This document shows positions 8,541 through 17,499 of a stretch of 64,000 nucleotides of DNA, piece after piece. Every line of letters begins with the position of its first letter. Position 1 is the first letter of the stretch. The translations under genes and the position numbers were made by a program. This stretch comes from Ga0077555 sp963741565 (GTDB lineage: Bacteria > Pseudomonadota > Alphaproteobacteria > Rhizobiales > Hyphomicrobiaceae): positions 434,001-498,000 of the forward strand of contig CAVUIK010000008.1 of assembly GCA_963741565.1 (NCBI GenBank). Direction: 5' to 3'. The notes beneath the pieces are model-generated. The model was not told the origin of the DNA, did not search any database, and saw only the letters and a list, made by a program, of their open reading frames with translations.

Positions 8541-10883
8541 ATGGACAAGATCAACACCCAGATCGCGCGGGAGCTGTCCGTTGGTGTCCAGCAGGTGGCG
8601 GCCGCAGTCGAATTGCTGGCCGAGGGATCGACGGTCCCGTTCATTGCCCGCTACCGGAAGGAAAAAACCGGCGGCCTCGACGACACGCATCTCCGCAAGC
8701 TCGAGGAGCGCCTGAGCTACCTGCGCGAATTGGAGGACCGCCGCACCAGCGTGCTTAAGAGCATAGAAGAACAAGGCAAGCTGACACCCGAACTCGCCAA
8801 AGCCATTGCCGGCGCCGACACGAAGGTCGCGCTCGAGGATATCTATGCGCCTTACAAGCAGAAGCGACGGACCAAGGCGCAAATCGCGCGTGAGGCCGGC
8901 CTGGAGCCTCTGCTCGACCGGATTCTCGCCAATCCCGCCCTCGCGCCGGACGCGGAGGGTGAAAAATTCGTCAATGCCGAGAAAGGCGTCGCCGACGTCA
9001 AAGCAGCACTCGATGGCGCCCGCGCGATCCTGATCGAGCGGATCGGCGAGAACGCTCCGCTCGTCGGCGGCATGCGCGAATGGCTGTGGAGCGATGGCAT
9101 CGTCACGTCAAAGGTGGTTAAGGGAAAGGACGCCGAAGGCGCCAAATTCTCCGATTACTTCGAATTCTCACAGAAGGTTTGCGACATCCCATCGCACCGC
9201 GCGCTCGCCCTGCTCCGGGGCCGTAACGAAGGCATTCTTGATCTCGAGCTGGACGTGCCCGTTGTCGAAAAACAACCGCATCCTGCCGAGGGCAAAGTAC
9301 GTGTTGCCATGGGCATCGCCGACAAGGGGCGAGCCGCCGACAAGTGGCTCGGCGATGGCATTCGCCTTGCGTGGAAGGCACGCCTCCACATCGGCCTGGT
9401 CGTCGATCTGCTGACGCGCACGAAAGAGAACGCGGACGGCGAAGCGATCTCGGTGTTTTCGAAGAACCTCAAGGATCTCCTGCTTGCCGCTCCAGCCGGC
9501 CCGCGTGCGACGATGGGCATCGATCCAGGAATTCGAACGGGTTGCAAGATTGCGGTCGTCGACGCCACCGGCAAACTGCTCGAGACGGCGACCATCTATC
9601 CGCATGAGCCCCGGAACGATTGGCAGGGTTCGCTTGCGACCCTCGCGGCGCTCTCGATGAAGCACAAGATTGAGATCGCAGCAATCGGCAACGGCACGGC
9701 CAGCCGCGAGACCGATAAGCTCGTCGCCGAGCTGATGAAGACGATGCCACAACTCAACTTGACCAAGGTGATGGTGTCGGAAGCTGGCGCTTCCGTCTAT
9801 TCGGCCTCCGAGCTGGCGGCCAACGAGTTTCCGGGCCTAGATGTAACGCTGCGCGGTGCTGTCTCGATAGCGCGGCGCCTGCAGGACCCGCTCGCCGAGC
9901 TCGTGAAGATCGAACCCAAGGCGATCGGCGTCGGCCAGTATCAGCACGATGTCGACCAAGGCGGTCTGTCGCGCTCGCTGGATGCCGTAGTTGAGGACTG
10001 CGTGAACTCGGTCGGCGTCGATGTCAACATGGCGTCGGCACCTCTGCTCGCGCGCGTATCGGGGCTGAATAAGACGCTCGCCGACAACATTGTTGCTTTC
10101 CGCAACGAGAACGGCGCCTTCAAGGCGCGCACAGCCTTGAAGAAAGTGCCGCGGCTCGGGCCCAAAGCCTTCGAGCAGGCTGCCGGCTTCCTGCGGATCA
10201 TGGACGGAAAGAACCCACTTGACGGCTCCGCGGTCCATCCAGAGGCCTACGACCTCGTCGAGCGGATTGCCGAAACGACACAGCGGCCGGTCAAGTCGAT
10301 GATCGGCGACAAGATATTCCTGAAATCGCTGAAACCATCGCAGTTCGCCAACGATCAGTTCGGCGTGCCAACAGTGACTGACATTCTCGCCGAGTTGGAG
10401 AAGCCCGGCCGCGATCCACGCCCCGAATTCAAGACCGCAGCCTTCCAAGAGGGCGTCGAGAAGATCACCGATCTCAAGCCCGGCATGAAGCTCGAAGGCG
10501 TCGTGACGAACGTCACCAACTTCGGTGCGTTCGTTGACATCGGCGTGCATCAGGACGGGCTCGTGCACATCTCGGAAATGGCGGACAAGTTCGTCAAGGA
10601 TCCACGCGAGGTCGTCAAAGCCGGTGACGTCGTCGACGTCCGCGTCAAAGAAGTGGACGTCGCGCGCAAACGGATCGCATTGACGATGAAGTCCGGCGCG
10701 ATCGATACCAGCAGCCGTGCCGGCGACCGGCCAGGCGGCGCCCCGTCACGGCCCTCGGCCGCTCAAGCATCGGCAAGTCCCCGCAGCAACGGTCAACGCC
10801 CAGGCCAGCCGGCAGTCGGCAACGCCGGTGGCGAGAGCGCGTTCGCGGCAGCGCTACGCCGCGCTCAAGAAGGCAAACGCTGA
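8541..10883 (+). CDS. tex: Tex-family S1 RNA-binding protein
   Basis: A 780-residue Tex (YhgF) protein, a conserved cytoplasmic nucleic-acid-binding factor linked to transcription and RNA turnover. The order of parts is canonical: helical N-terminal region with VPFIARYRKEKTGGLDD, a YqgF/RNase H-like domain (TMGIDPGIRTGCKIAVVDATG, about residue 325), helix-hairpin-helix repeats (SVGVDVNMASAPLLARVSGL region), and a C-terminal S1 domain (LEGVVTNVTNFGAFVDIGVH) near residues 650-720. The tail after the S1 domain is rich in Ala, Pro, Ser and Gln and likely disordered. The ATG is preceded by GCGAGG. It stands as a single gene. Confidence 0.95.
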   Translation: MDKINTQIARELSVGVQQVAAAVELLAEGSTVPFIARYRKEKTGGLDDTHLRKLEERLSYLRELEDRRTSVLKSIEEQGKLTPELAKAIAGADTKVALEDIYAPYKQKRRTKAQIAREAGLEPLLDRILANPALAPDAEGEKFVNAEKGVADVKAALDGARAILIERIGENAPLVGGMREWLWSDGIVTSKVVKGKDAEGAKFSDYFEFSQKVCDIPSHRALALLRGRNEGILDLELDVPVVEKQPHPAEGKVRVAMGIADKGRAADKWLGDGIRLAWKARLHIGLVVDLLTRTKENADGEAISVFSKNLKDLLLAAPAGPRATMGIDPGIRTGCKIAVVDATGKLLETATIYPHEPRNDWQGSLATLAALSMKHKIEIAAIGNGTASRETDKLVAELMKTMPQLNLTKVMVSEAGASVYSASELAANEFPGLDVTLRGAVSIARRLQDPLAELVKIEPKAIGVGQYQHDVDQGGLSRSLDAVVEDCVNSVGVDVNMASAPLLARVSGLNKTLADNIVAFRNENGAFKARTALKKVPRLGPKAFEQAAGFLRIMDGKNPLDGSAVHPEAYDLVERIAETTQRPVKSMIGDKIFLKSLKPSQFANDQFGVPTVTDILAELEKPGRDPRPEFKTAAFQEGVEKITDLKPGMKLEGVVTNVTNFGAFVDIGVHQDGLVHISEMADKFVKDPREVVKAGDVVDVRVKEVDVARKRIALTMKSGAIDTSSRAGDRPGGAPSRPSAAQASASPRSNGQRPGQPAVGNAGGESAFAAALRRAQEGKR

Positions 10884-10899
10884 GCGCTGCCACCGACGG

Positions 10900-12477
10900 T
10901 CAAGCAGCGTCCGCACTGGCGGCCCGGCGCTGAAAGACTGCGCGCCAGTTGAAAGTGCGGCGCCGAGGAAAGACGTAGGCGAGCATGCCAACTGCAATCA
11001 GAATTGGCCCGTAAGCAGCTTTCGATCCGATCAGCGCGAATACGATCGCGACTGCCCAGAGAATAGCAATGCCATGCTCAAGCAGGCCGGCGACTTTAGA
11101 CTGGGAATGCCGCCGCAGCATGCCGCGGCGATTTCCCGGCATCGGATGCCACAGGTTGACTAGTGCCGTTGACATACTAGCGCCGGCGGCAAACAGGAAC
11201 GTTACCGCCGCCCCTTTCGGTGAGAGCATGACGAGGCCGATCAACGGCAACCCCATAACCAATGCCACCGGCAGCGCGATCGCTGACAGCTTGGCCCGAT
11301 CGACGTCACTCGGCTGGACCGGCGCTGACGCCATCAGCTCGGGCGCATCCTCGCCAGATACGGTGATCCAGGCCAACGAGGCCGCCACCTGGGCCGATAT
11401 CACGACAATAGCCGGGGCAATCGCGATCAGCAGTGGGATCTGGTCGCTGCGCATCAGAACCACCACCAGCGGGATCGTGTAAACAATCTGCAGGCCGAGC
11501 TGGGTGAAAAGACCGGGATCGCGCAGCATCAGGCGCCACTCTTTGCGCCGTAGCGTCTTGCCGAGATGCGCCGTGAAACGGACCGCGCGGCGGCTCATAT
11601 CCGGCTTCGGTGAGCCGCTCGCCGGTGCGCCAGAGGCCGCAAGAACCGCGCGAGCAAAACAATCGCTGAGCAGTACGACGGCGACTGTCACGAGTACGGC
11701 GCCGGTTGCAAGCATGGCGACCATCGCTCCCACATCACCCCGGAGCGCCCGAATTGGCCACTGCAAGGCACTGAGCGCCCCGCCGTCGGCCATCGACAGA
11801 ACCTGCTCGAAACTCAATTGCACGGACTCACGCAAACCAACCGGCAGCATGGCCACAATCTGGGCGACCAGGACGAAGCCGCCGCCGATCAATGCGGCTG
11901 TCACATGCGTGTAGAGGCGCGCCCGCCGCGCGCCCACCAAAAAGAACAATCCGATGGCGACGAACAACGCCAATGCGGTCGCCAGAAGCGCCAACCCTAC
12001 GAGAACCGGGTAGATTGCCAACCAGACAGGACCATTGACGATCGCGCCGGCATTGGCGACCGGCAGCGTCAGCAGCGCCACCGAACCGAATGCGCTGGCG
12101 GCAATGGCCATTGCCTTCGACGCGAAGATGCGGCGCGGCGGCAGCGGAGAACCCAGCAGGAGATCGAGATCGCCGCGATCAAACAGCGTGCGCATGGCGC
12201 TGAACAGGCTTTGCGCGATCATCCAGCTGAACATGCAGATGACGATGGTGGCGAGCGGCGCCAGCTTCCCGGCAACGTTGCCCGCCTCGCCGTGGACGAG
12301 AGGCGCGAGCCATTTGGCTGCAACGCCCGCGATACCGTGAACCGCCAGGAAGCCGAGCAAGCCGATCACGGCGATCTTCACGCGCGAGATCCCATCGAAC
12401 ATGTCGGCCATGCGCCGCCAGTTCAAACGCAGGTCATTGACCAGGAGCCAAGGGAACGAGCCGGGAACAAGCTTCAT
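10900..12477 (-). CDS. ABC-2-type transporter permease
   Basis: A 525-residue polytopic membrane protein with roughly ten or more hydrophobic segments and a soluble loop near residues 275-310 (ending AVRFTAHLGKTLRRKEWRLM). The LRRKEWRLMLRDP segment just before the second membrane half is typical of ABC-2 export permeases. Its start overlaps the stop of the ATPase gene upstream by four bases (ATGA), so the two form one transporter. No binding protein is present, which together with the ABC-2 style points to export or to membrane remodelling rather than uptake. The cargo cannot be read from the sequence. It converges on tex. Confidence 0.8.
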   Translation of the reverse strand: MKLVPGSFPWLLVNDLRLNWRRMADMFDGISRVKIAVIGLLGFLAVHGIAGVAAKWLAPLVHGEAGNVAGKLAPLATIVICMFSWMIAQSLFSAMRTLFDRGDLDLLLGSPLPPRRIFASKAMAIAASAFGSVALLTLPVANAGAIVNGPVWLAIYPVLVGLALLATALALFVAIGLFFLVGARRARLYTHVTAALIGGGFVLVAQIVAMLPVGLRESVQLSFEQVLSMADGGALSALQWPIRALRGDVGAMVAMLATGAVLVTVAVVLLSDCFARAVLAASGAPASGSPKPDMSRRAVRFTAHLGKTLRRKEWRLMLRDPGLFTQLGLQIVYTIPLVVVLMRSDQIPLLIAIAPAIVVISAQVAASLAWITVSGEDAPELMASAPVQPSDVDRAKLSAIALPVALVMGLPLIGLVMLSPKGAAVTFLFAAGASMSTALVNLWHPMPGNRRGMLRRHSQSKVAGLLEHGIAILWAVAIVFALIGSKAAYGPILIAVGMLAYVFPRRRTFNWRAVFQRRAASADAA

Positions 12478-13274
12478 GACACCAGTGCGTCCTTACGCGT
12501 CAGCGAGAGGAACACGTCTTCAAGCGTCGAGCTGGCCTCGCCTGAGCGCGACCTTAACTCGGCAAATGTTCCTTCGGCGACGAGTCGGCCCCGCGCGACG
12601 ATGCCAATCCGGTCGGCCAGGCGCTCGGCAACCTCGAGAATATGCGTCGTCAGGATGATCGTCGCACCCGCCCGAACACGATCGACGAGCAGATCTTTCA
12701 CTTGACGCGCGATGGCTGCGTCGAGACCCGTCAACGGCTCGTCCAGCATGATCAGGCGCGGATCGTGAATGAGCGCGCCAGCGAGCGCGACTTTCTGCTT
12801 CATCCCGCGTGAAAAGCCTTCACAGCGAGCATGGCGATGGGGACCAAGCTCAAGGACATCGATCAACTCGGCAGCACGCCTCTCGGCCACGCGGGCGTCG
12901 ACACTCCAAAGACCGGCCACAAACGACAGGTATTCAAGCGGCGTCAACTTGTCGTAGAGCATTGGCTCGTCGGGCAGCCAGGCAGTGATTTGCTTGGCGG
13001 CGACGGGATCGCGGATTGCATCGACACCAAAGATTCCGATCGAACCGGCGTCCGGTTTCATCAAGCCGGCAATCATTCGCAAGGTCGTCGTTTTGCCGGC
13101 GCCATTTGGACCAAGCAACGCGTAGAACTCTCCGGGCTGCACCACCAGATCCATCCGGTCGACAGCGACGGCAGCACCAAATGTCTTGCGGACGCCCGAC
13201 AGGGCCAAGGCCGGAGCCGCCGCGCCCGCAGATGCCGCGCGCGCATCGTCTCGAACCGATACAGAGTTTAACAT
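12474..13274 (-). CDS. ABC transporter ATP-binding protein
   Basis: A 266-residue ATPase that would power the permease encoded immediately downstream. Walker A is GPNGAGKTTTLR, the signature region is FSRGMKQKVALAGALIHDP (a variant in which SRGMKQK replaces the usual LSGGQ, common in ABC-2 exporters), and Walker B is LIMLDEPLTGLD followed by the H-loop TTHILEVAERL. The start at the ATG at 13274 has AAGGTGG six bases upstream; a longer in-frame extension to 13304 lacks a better site. The four-base overlap with the permease argues for a dedicated two-component ABC system. Confidence 0.88.
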   Translation of the reverse strand: MLNSVSVRDDARAASAGAAAPALALSGVRKTFGAAVAVDRMDLVVQPGEFYALLGPNGAGKTTTLRMIAGLMKPDAGSIGIFGVDAIRDPVAAKQITAWLPDEPMLYDKLTPLEYLSFVAGLWSVDARVAERRAAELIDVLELGPHRHARCEGFSRGMKQKVALAGALIHDPRLIMLDEPLTGLDAAIARQVKDLLVDRVRAGATIILTTHILEVAERLADRIGIVARGRLVAEGTFAELRSRSGEASSTLEDVFLSLTRKDALVS

Positions 13275-13407
13275 CCGTGCCACCTTGCCAACCGACGCGA
13301 CCACTACGGCGCCAAGCTAGCCGAGCGAGCTTGCAACGCAGTTAATCACCGATTTTTGCCATGCCTCTGCTATAGTGGCCGGCGATCGCGACGCCAGGGA
13401 GGCCCCG

Positions 13408-14148
13408 ATGACCGCACCGATTTTGAATGGAGACGGCTGGCGCGCCCGGATCGGCATCGTCGTACCGAGTGTCAATACGGTCATGGAACCGTGGGCGGCG
13501 CGCACCGTTCCGGAGGGCGTCAGTGTGCACATGTCGCGCATGTTTATCCCACCGGAGACGACGCGAGAGTCGTTGATCGAGATGGACCGTACCGAGGGCA
13601 AGGCCGCTGTGCGGCAGCTCACCAGCATTCATCCACGGGTGATTGCCTATGGATGCACGGCGTCTTCGATCGTCCAGGGTCTCGACTACGATGCGCACTT
13701 GCGAGGTGAGATCGAGGAGATGTGCAAGGCGCCGGCGACCACAGCCGCACATGCGCTCGTCACCGGACTGAAGGCGCTTGGCGCCAAGTCCGTCAGCATC
13801 GTCTCGCCCTATACCGCCGAAGTGGATGCAGCCGAGCATCACTATTTCGAGCTGGCCGGCTTCAAAGTATATGGCGGCGCGTTTCTCGGAATTTCAGATG
13901 GCTTCCGTCTTGCCGAGCCGGAGCCAGGAACACTGTTCGAGCTCGCCATGAAGGGTTGGGACAAGCGCTCGGACGCGCTACTCGTCTCCTGCCTCAATAC
14001 GCGCTCCCATGTCGTGCTCAATGGTATCGAGCAGGCGATCGGCAAGCCGGCAATCAGCTCGACCCAGGCGACGCTCTGGCATGCGCTGCGCCTTGCCGGC
14101 GTGAATGACCGGATCGCCGGCTTTGGGCGGTTGCTCGAAGAGCACTGA
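13408..14148 (+). CDS. maleate isomerase / Asp-Glu racemase superfamily enzyme
   Basis: A 246-residue enzyme of the cofactor-independent racemase superfamily, closest in appearance to maleate cis-trans isomerases and arylmalonate decarboxylases. The two active-site cysteines expected in the family are present: Cys83 in AYGCTASS and Cys195 in LLVSCLNTRS. The N-terminal IGIVVPSVNTVMEPW is the substrate-carboxylate region of maleate isomerase-like proteins. The start has a strong AGGGAGG seven bases upstream. It lies 22 bases before a CurA-type reductase on the same strand, so they are likely co-transcribed and may act on the same unsaturated acid, but the substrate is not determined. Confidence 0.82.
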   Translation: MTAPILNGDGWRARIGIVVPSVNTVMEPWAARTVPEGVSVHMSRMFIPPETTRESLIEMDRTEGKAAVRQLTSIHPRVIAYGCTASSIVQGLDYDAHLRGEIEEMCKAPATTAAHALVTGLKALGAKSVSIVSPYTAEVDAAEHHYFELAGFKVYGGAFLGISDGFRLAEPEPGTLFELAMKGWDKRSDALLVSCLNTRSHVVLNGIEQAIGKPAISSTQATLWHALRLAGVNDRIAGFGRLLEEH

Positions 14149-14170
14149 ATTTGATCGCGGAGACACGAGC

Positions 14171-15175
14171 ATGGCGATGACCCGTCACTTCCTCTATGTG
14201 CGCGAGCCTTTCGGTTCAATCGACACAACAAGCTTTCAGGTCGCCGAAGCGGCTATGCCGGTCGCAGGCCCTGGGCAGGTGCTCGCACGGACGCTCTATC
14301 TTTCGATCGATCCCTATATGCGGCGCGCCATTGGCGGTGCCCGCGGCTATGGCGGCCTCAAGCCGGGCGCTGTCATGATCGGGCGAGGCGTCGGCGTGGT
14401 GACAGAAAGCCGATCGCCGGAGTTTCGCGCTGGCGACATCGTGCAAAGCGAGTTTGGCTGGCGCGAGCACGCCGTGTTGGAGGCGAATGGCTTGCGCAAG
14501 CTAGACCCGGCGATCCGCCCCTATTCCTTGGGACTTGGGCTCCTTGGCCAGTCCGGAGCGACCGCGTGGGTTGGGCTCAACGAGATCGCGCACATCAAGT
14601 CCGGTGAGACGGTCGTGGTCTCGGCGGCGGCCGGTGCCGTTGGAAGCGCAGTCGGCCAGATCGCCAAATTGAAAGGATGCCGGGCCATCGGTATCGCCGG
14701 TGGCACTGAAAAATGCCGTCACGTAATCGACGATCTCGGATTCGATGCCTGCATCGACTACAAGGCCGGCCCGATATCGGGAATGCTATTGGCTGCAGCG
14801 CCCGGCGGCATTGATATCTATTTCGACAACGTTGGCGGCGAGATCCTCGACGCCGTGCTGCCACAGCTCGCGACGAATGCGCGGATCGCCATTTGCGGGA
14901 TGATCTCCCAATACCAGGTGTCCGAACGTGCAGGCCTCCGGAATGTCGTCGCGCTGCTCGACAAATGCGCGACGATGACTGGCTTCCGGATCGGCAATCA
15001 TCTCGAGGCACGCGAGCGGGCCTGGGACGACCTCGGCCAATGGTTCCGGGATGGCCGCCTCCGCTATCGCGAGACTGTTGCCGAAGGATTCGAAGCAACG
15101 CCGGCGGCTCTTGTCTCAATGCTGCGCGGCGACAACATCGGCAAGCAGGTCGTGCGCGTCAGTCCGGAACCCTAA
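14171..15175 (+). CDS. NADPH-dependent alkenal/CurA-type oxidoreductase
   Basis: A 334-residue zinc-independent medium-chain reductase of the CurA/YncB and leukotriene B4 dehydrogenase group, which reduces double bonds conjugated to a carbonyl with NADPH. Visible landmarks are LSIDPYMRRAI near residue 45, the dinucleotide-binding SAAAGAVGSAVGQIAKL with K(C)R downstream in GTEKCRHV, and the family-specific YFDNVGGEILDAVL. No structural zinc cysteine cluster is present. It follows a maleate-isomerase-like gene on the same strand. Its stop codon overlaps the stop of the convergent receptor-channel gene by two bases. Confidence 0.88.
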   Translation: MAMTRHFLYVREPFGSIDTTSFQVAEAAMPVAGPGQVLARTLYLSIDPYMRRAIGGARGYGGLKPGAVMIGRGVGVVTESRSPEFRAGDIVQSEFGWREHAVLEANGLRKLDPAIRPYSLGLGLLGQSGATAWVGLNEIAHIKSGETVVVSAAAGAVGSAVGQIAKLKGCRAIGIAGGTEKCRHVIDDLGFDACIDYKAGPISGMLLAAAPGGIDIYFDNVGGEILDAVLPQLATNARIAICGMISQYQVSERAGLRNVVALLDKCATMTGFRIGNHLEARERAWDDLGQWFRDGRLRYRETVAEGFEATPAALVSMLRGDNIGKQVVRVSPEP

Positions 15176-17469
15176 ACCGGATTGCTGACGCCATAGAGGA
15201 AGTAGGCCATTCCCGCGATCATCGCCGGCACCAGCACGATGTGCGCGAAGCTCAACATCCGCTGCAGCGCGGGTCGCGCCACCACGAGCCGGTTGGCCCG
15301 CAGAATAGAAATCACGATCATTAGGCTGACCATCATGTAGTCGAAGACGAAGATGCGATCGGAAATCGTTGCCGCGTCGGCGTCGAGCTTCGGGATCGAC
15401 AGATAGAGCGCGACGGCCGACAAGAGCGCCGTGACCTGGATGGTGACGATCGCCTCGAAATGAGAGAGCGAAATGAAAATCGACAGGTAGGCGACGATGA
15501 GAATAAAGATCAACGGTACCACAACTCGCAAAAAGTAGTCGGTCGTCTGACGCTTCATCATCCATACGAAGCTCGAGCGATAGAACGGCACCACGCTCGG
15601 CTCATGTGTGTAGGCGTCGAGCAAGGGCACAAAGTCTTCGTCGTAACCGACGTATTGCGATTTGACATCCCAGCCGTCAGTCGTCACCTGCTTGTCGCGC
15701 AATTGTAGTGGCGGCGCCTGCACCACGAAAGGCCTGTCTCCGCGCTTCGGGAGCAGATCGATTGCAAATCGCTGCGTGTCGAACGGATAGCTGGTCAGCT
15801 CCGGATCGAACGTGAACCGTCCGGCCACCTTGTAGACTTTCATGCTTTCTGGATAGGCCGCGCTCTGGCCGCCGGGATGCAGCACCTCGATCGTGATCTG
15901 ACGGCCGTTGGTTTTCGGATCGAGGTAAGCATTGGAGAATTCGATCTGATCGATCGACGCCGACTTGCCATCGCGCATCGACAGATAGAATTCCGCAAAG
16001 AACGTCTTCTCGTTGTCGTCGATGCGATGCGCCCGAATGAGATCGATATCGAGATAAAACGTGTCGACCTGGCGCAGACCTCCACCCTTGATGCGCGCGA
16101 ACTGCACAGGGGCGAGTTGACTGCGCCCCAATCCCGGCGGCTGGATAACGACGAACGGTGTACGCACCGCCGAGCGCCCTTGCGGATTGAACGACCAGTT
16201 GTCGAAGCTGCCGCGAAACACCCCGCGGCCAGCCGCATACGTCGTGGTCAAATTCTGGATGATCTGGCGCCGCAGCTCCGCGATATCGTTGCCGGCCGCG
16301 GCCTCGCGCCCGATTGCGGCGACGAGCGCGATCATGTCGGCAAACTGGGCGGCGATCTCGATGGTGCGCAAATTGGAGCCCTGAAGCGGATCGGGCGTTG
16401 TCGTTTCGGATCGCTGGGCGCACGTGCCGGCCTTCCATCCGGGCCCATCGGGAAGTTTTGCACCCTCGAAGAACCAGGACTTGGGATCGTCGCGGGAGAT
16501 CAGCCGGCGCAACCGATCGTTGTCGGCTTCCGGCAGGCGGTCCCAACCGAGCTGATAGAGGGCGCTCGGATAAGTCTTGGTCGCCTCCGGCGAGATACTC
16601 TCAAGCCGGCCTGAAACGAACAGAGATGGTGTGACGCCCGCGGACTGGAGCTCGGTCATAAACGCCGCAGCGCGCTGCCCACCCAAGCCAAGCACCACCA
16701 GATCAGGCTGTTTTTCCTTCAGGCTGGCGATAGTGGCGGCCAGATCGACCTTATTGAGGCCTTCGCCGGCCGAGCGCATTCGAAAGTCTCCGGCGAGCTT
16801 CGACCCGAGTTGCCGCTTCAAGCCATCGCCCAGAGCCGTGCTGAAGACGGCATCGGACTGACCGACGAAAACGACGTTCTCGAATCCAATTTGCTGAATG
16901 AACTGAGACATGACAGGCAGGCGCGCATCGTCCTGCGAGGCTTGCGTGGTGAAGACATTCGGATAGGCCTCGAAAATGCTGTTGACCGAGATGCTCGACA
17001 GGAACGGTATGGAACTTGCCTTGATCACCTTGCCCATCTCGTCAAACACGGCCTTCGCCCGGTTTGAATTCGAAAGGCCGACAATTGCAATGGTCGTCGG
17101 GTCGCTGAAGGCCGCGCGCACGCCCGCAACTGCCTTGGCGGCGTCGCGTCCATCGTCGAATACATTGACTTGCACACGACGACCTTCAATTCCGCCCGAG
17201 CGATTGATGCGGTCCTGCTCCCGCTTGGCGAGCAGGGCAATCGCCCGCGCGTCTCCCGGTTCGTAGCACTGCCCCGCGCGCGAACTGACGAGGAGCGAAA
17301 TGGTCAATGGCGGTGAGGCTGCTTCGGCCGGCTTCTGCGCAAAAGCCGGTGTTATGGCCCAAGCCATCGCCGTCCACAGCCAAACCGCAATCATTATCGA
17401 CGAGCGGCGTGCCACCCGGCTGATCCAAACACCAATATCATGCATCGCGTAAGCCGCCCGATTGAACAC
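15172..17469 (-). CDS. periplasmic-binding-domain / pentameric ligand-gated ion channel fusion
   Basis: A 765-residue protein that joins two receptor modules. After a signal sequence (hydrophobic about 25-45, ending PAFAQ), residues 50-440 form a type I periplasmic-binding domain of the branched-chain amino-acid receptor kind (ISLLVSSRAGQCYEPG, VNVFDDGRD, IAIVGLSNSNRAKA). Residues 465-640 are the beta-sandwich extracellular domain of a Pro-loop (Cys-loop-like) channel: FYLDIDLIRAHRIDDNEKTF and the signature SYPFDTQRF at 560-568. Four membrane helices follow at about 645-667, 672-694, 702-724 and 738-760. M2 aligns with the GLIC pore and would line it with E672 (-2'), T676 (2'), T680 (6'), L683 (9'), A687 (13') and L690 (16'). 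This predicts a cation-selective inner-membrane channel with two periplasmic ligand domains. GTG at 17469 is used; an ATG at 17445 is also possible. The ligand is unknown. Confidence 0.88.
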   Translation of the reverse strand: MFNRAAYAMHDIGVWISRVARRSSIMIAVWLWTAMAWAITPAFAQKPAEAASPPLTISLLVSSRAGQCYEPGDARAIALLAKREQDRINRSGGIEGRRVQVNVFDDGRDAAKAVAGVRAAFSDPTTIAIVGLSNSNRAKAVFDEMGKVIKASSIPFLSSISVNSIFEAYPNVFTTQASQDDARLPVMSQFIQQIGFENVVFVGQSDAVFSTALGDGLKRQLGSKLAGDFRMRSAGEGLNKVDLAATIASLKEKQPDLVVLGLGGQRAAAFMTELQSAGVTPSLFVSGRLESISPEATKTYPSALYQLGWDRLPEADNDRLRRLISRDDPKSWFFEGAKLPDGPGWKAGTCAQRSETTTPDPLQGSNLRTIEIAAQFADMIALVAAIGREAAAGNDIAELRRQIIQNLTTTYAAGRGVFRGSFDNWSFNPQGRSAVRTPFVVIQPPGLGRSQLAPVQFARIKGGGLRQVDTFYLDIDLIRAHRIDDNEKTFFAEFYLSMRDGKSASIDQIEFSNAYLDPKTNGRQITIEVLHPGGQSAAYPESMKVYKVAGRFTFDPELTSYPFDTQRFAIDLLPKRGDRPFVVQAPPLQLRDKQVTTDGWDVKSQYVGYDEDFVPLLDAYTHEPSVVPFYRSSFVWMMKRQTTDYFLRVVVPLIFILIVAYLSIFISLSHFEAIVTIQVTALLSAVALYLSIPKLDADAATISDRIFVFDYMMVSLMIVISILRANRLVVARPALQRMLSFAHIVLVPAMIAGMAYFLYGVSNPV

Positions 17470-17499
17470 GTCTCACCCGAGCAGGACACCGTGGCTGGG

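Noticed and set aside
11818..12705. 295-codon plus-strand open frame across the ABC transporter genes
   Set aside because: Gln/Arg/Asp-rich antisense frame crossing two well-supported genes.
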